A stretch of DNA of 5,456 nt from Candidatus Bipolaricaulota bacterium (GTDB taxonomy: Bacteria; Bipolaricaulota; Bipolaricaulia; UBA7950; UBA9294). The stretch covers positions 1 to 5,456 of the forward strand of contig RXOA01000106.1 of NCBI GenBank assembly GCA_003979035.1, in the 5' to 3' direction. A model generated the notes under the pieces. It saw only the letters and a program-made list of their open reading frames with translations. It did not search any database and was not told where the DNA came from. A program made the translations under genes and the position numbers. Shown one piece after another: positions 5,292 through 5,456 of the stretch. Each line of letters starts with the position of its first letter. Position 1 is the stretch's first letter.

Positions 5292-5456
5292 CACGGATCG
5301 GAAGAAGCCGTGAAGGTGATAGAAGACGAGACCTGTTCGCGGTGATCTGACCGCATTCGTGTCGAGCCACATCCGCTCAGTCACTTTCCAACGGCCATGA
5401 AGGGGATGCAATGACGCTGTTGACACAGCGACGGGGTGCCGTTGAACCGGTTGGGC
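5292..5456. other. Right-edge segment with unresolved coding potential
   Basis: No gene can be called with confidence. On the plus strand an ATG at 5411, preceded by GAAGGGGA (5399-5406), opens a frame that runs off the window (MTLLTQRRGAVEPVG). On the minus strand a frame is open from the right edge to the TGA at 5289-5291 (55 residues, ending LVFYHLHGFFRSV); it could be the tail of a gene read into the window. I recognise neither peptide, and both are short enough to be chance. Confidence 0.3.

Noticed and set aside
1..5456. tRNA, rRNA, CRISPR array, insertion sequence or riboswitch
   Set aside because: No regular spaced repeats, transposase motifs, terminal inverted repeats, cloverleaf signatures or recognisable aptamer cores were seen by eye; intergenic gaps are all under 200 bases.

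Overview
This is a bacterial window. The evidence is Shine-Dalgarno-led genes, a lipobox signal peptide, a Rho-independent terminator and a hicBA-type toxin-antitoxin locus. Base composition is moderately GC-rich, roughly 58-60% by eye. The lineage cannot be fixed from the sequence. Bacterial two-subunit ATP-citrate lyase, short HicB-like antitoxins and PKD/lamin-tail lipoproteins occur in several anaerobic or deep-branching, often uncultured groups. Candidatus Bipolaricaulota (Acetothermia) is one guess, held with low confidence.

Layout, left to right. (1) Positions 3-1670, plus strand: most of aclA, the large subunit of ATP-citrate lyase. Its first ~50 codons lie outside the window, and a strong intrinsic terminator (1704-1736) follows it. 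(2) Positions 1850-2287, plus strand: a small one-helix membrane protein of unknown function, with a GTG start and a good ribosome binding site. (3) Positions 2408-3874, plus strand: an FAD-dependent oxidoreductase of the phytoene desaturase / carotenoid isomerase / retinol saturase superfamily, probably transcribed alone. (4) Positions 3984-4436, minus strand: an intact HicB-like antitoxin with a TTG start, overlapping by ATGA a HicA toxin gene that carries two frame breaks. (5) Positions 4554-5273, minus strand: a secreted lipoprotein with one PKD domain and one lamin-tail domain. (6) Positions 5274-5456: the lipoprotein promoter region plus ambiguous coding potential at the right edge.

The genes do not form one pathway. 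AclA would supply acetyl-CoA and oxaloacetate from citrate, either in the reductive TCA cycle or in citrate breakdown; its partner AclB is probably just left of the window. The other genes look like independent units: one terminator separates aclA from the rest, candidate promoters precede each later unit, and transcription converges around 3875-3983. I found no clearly new multi-gene system. The most unusual points are the doubly frameshifted hicA beside a preserved hicB, the uncharacterised membrane protein at 1850-2287, and a lipoprotein gene that appears to have an almost leaderless promoter.
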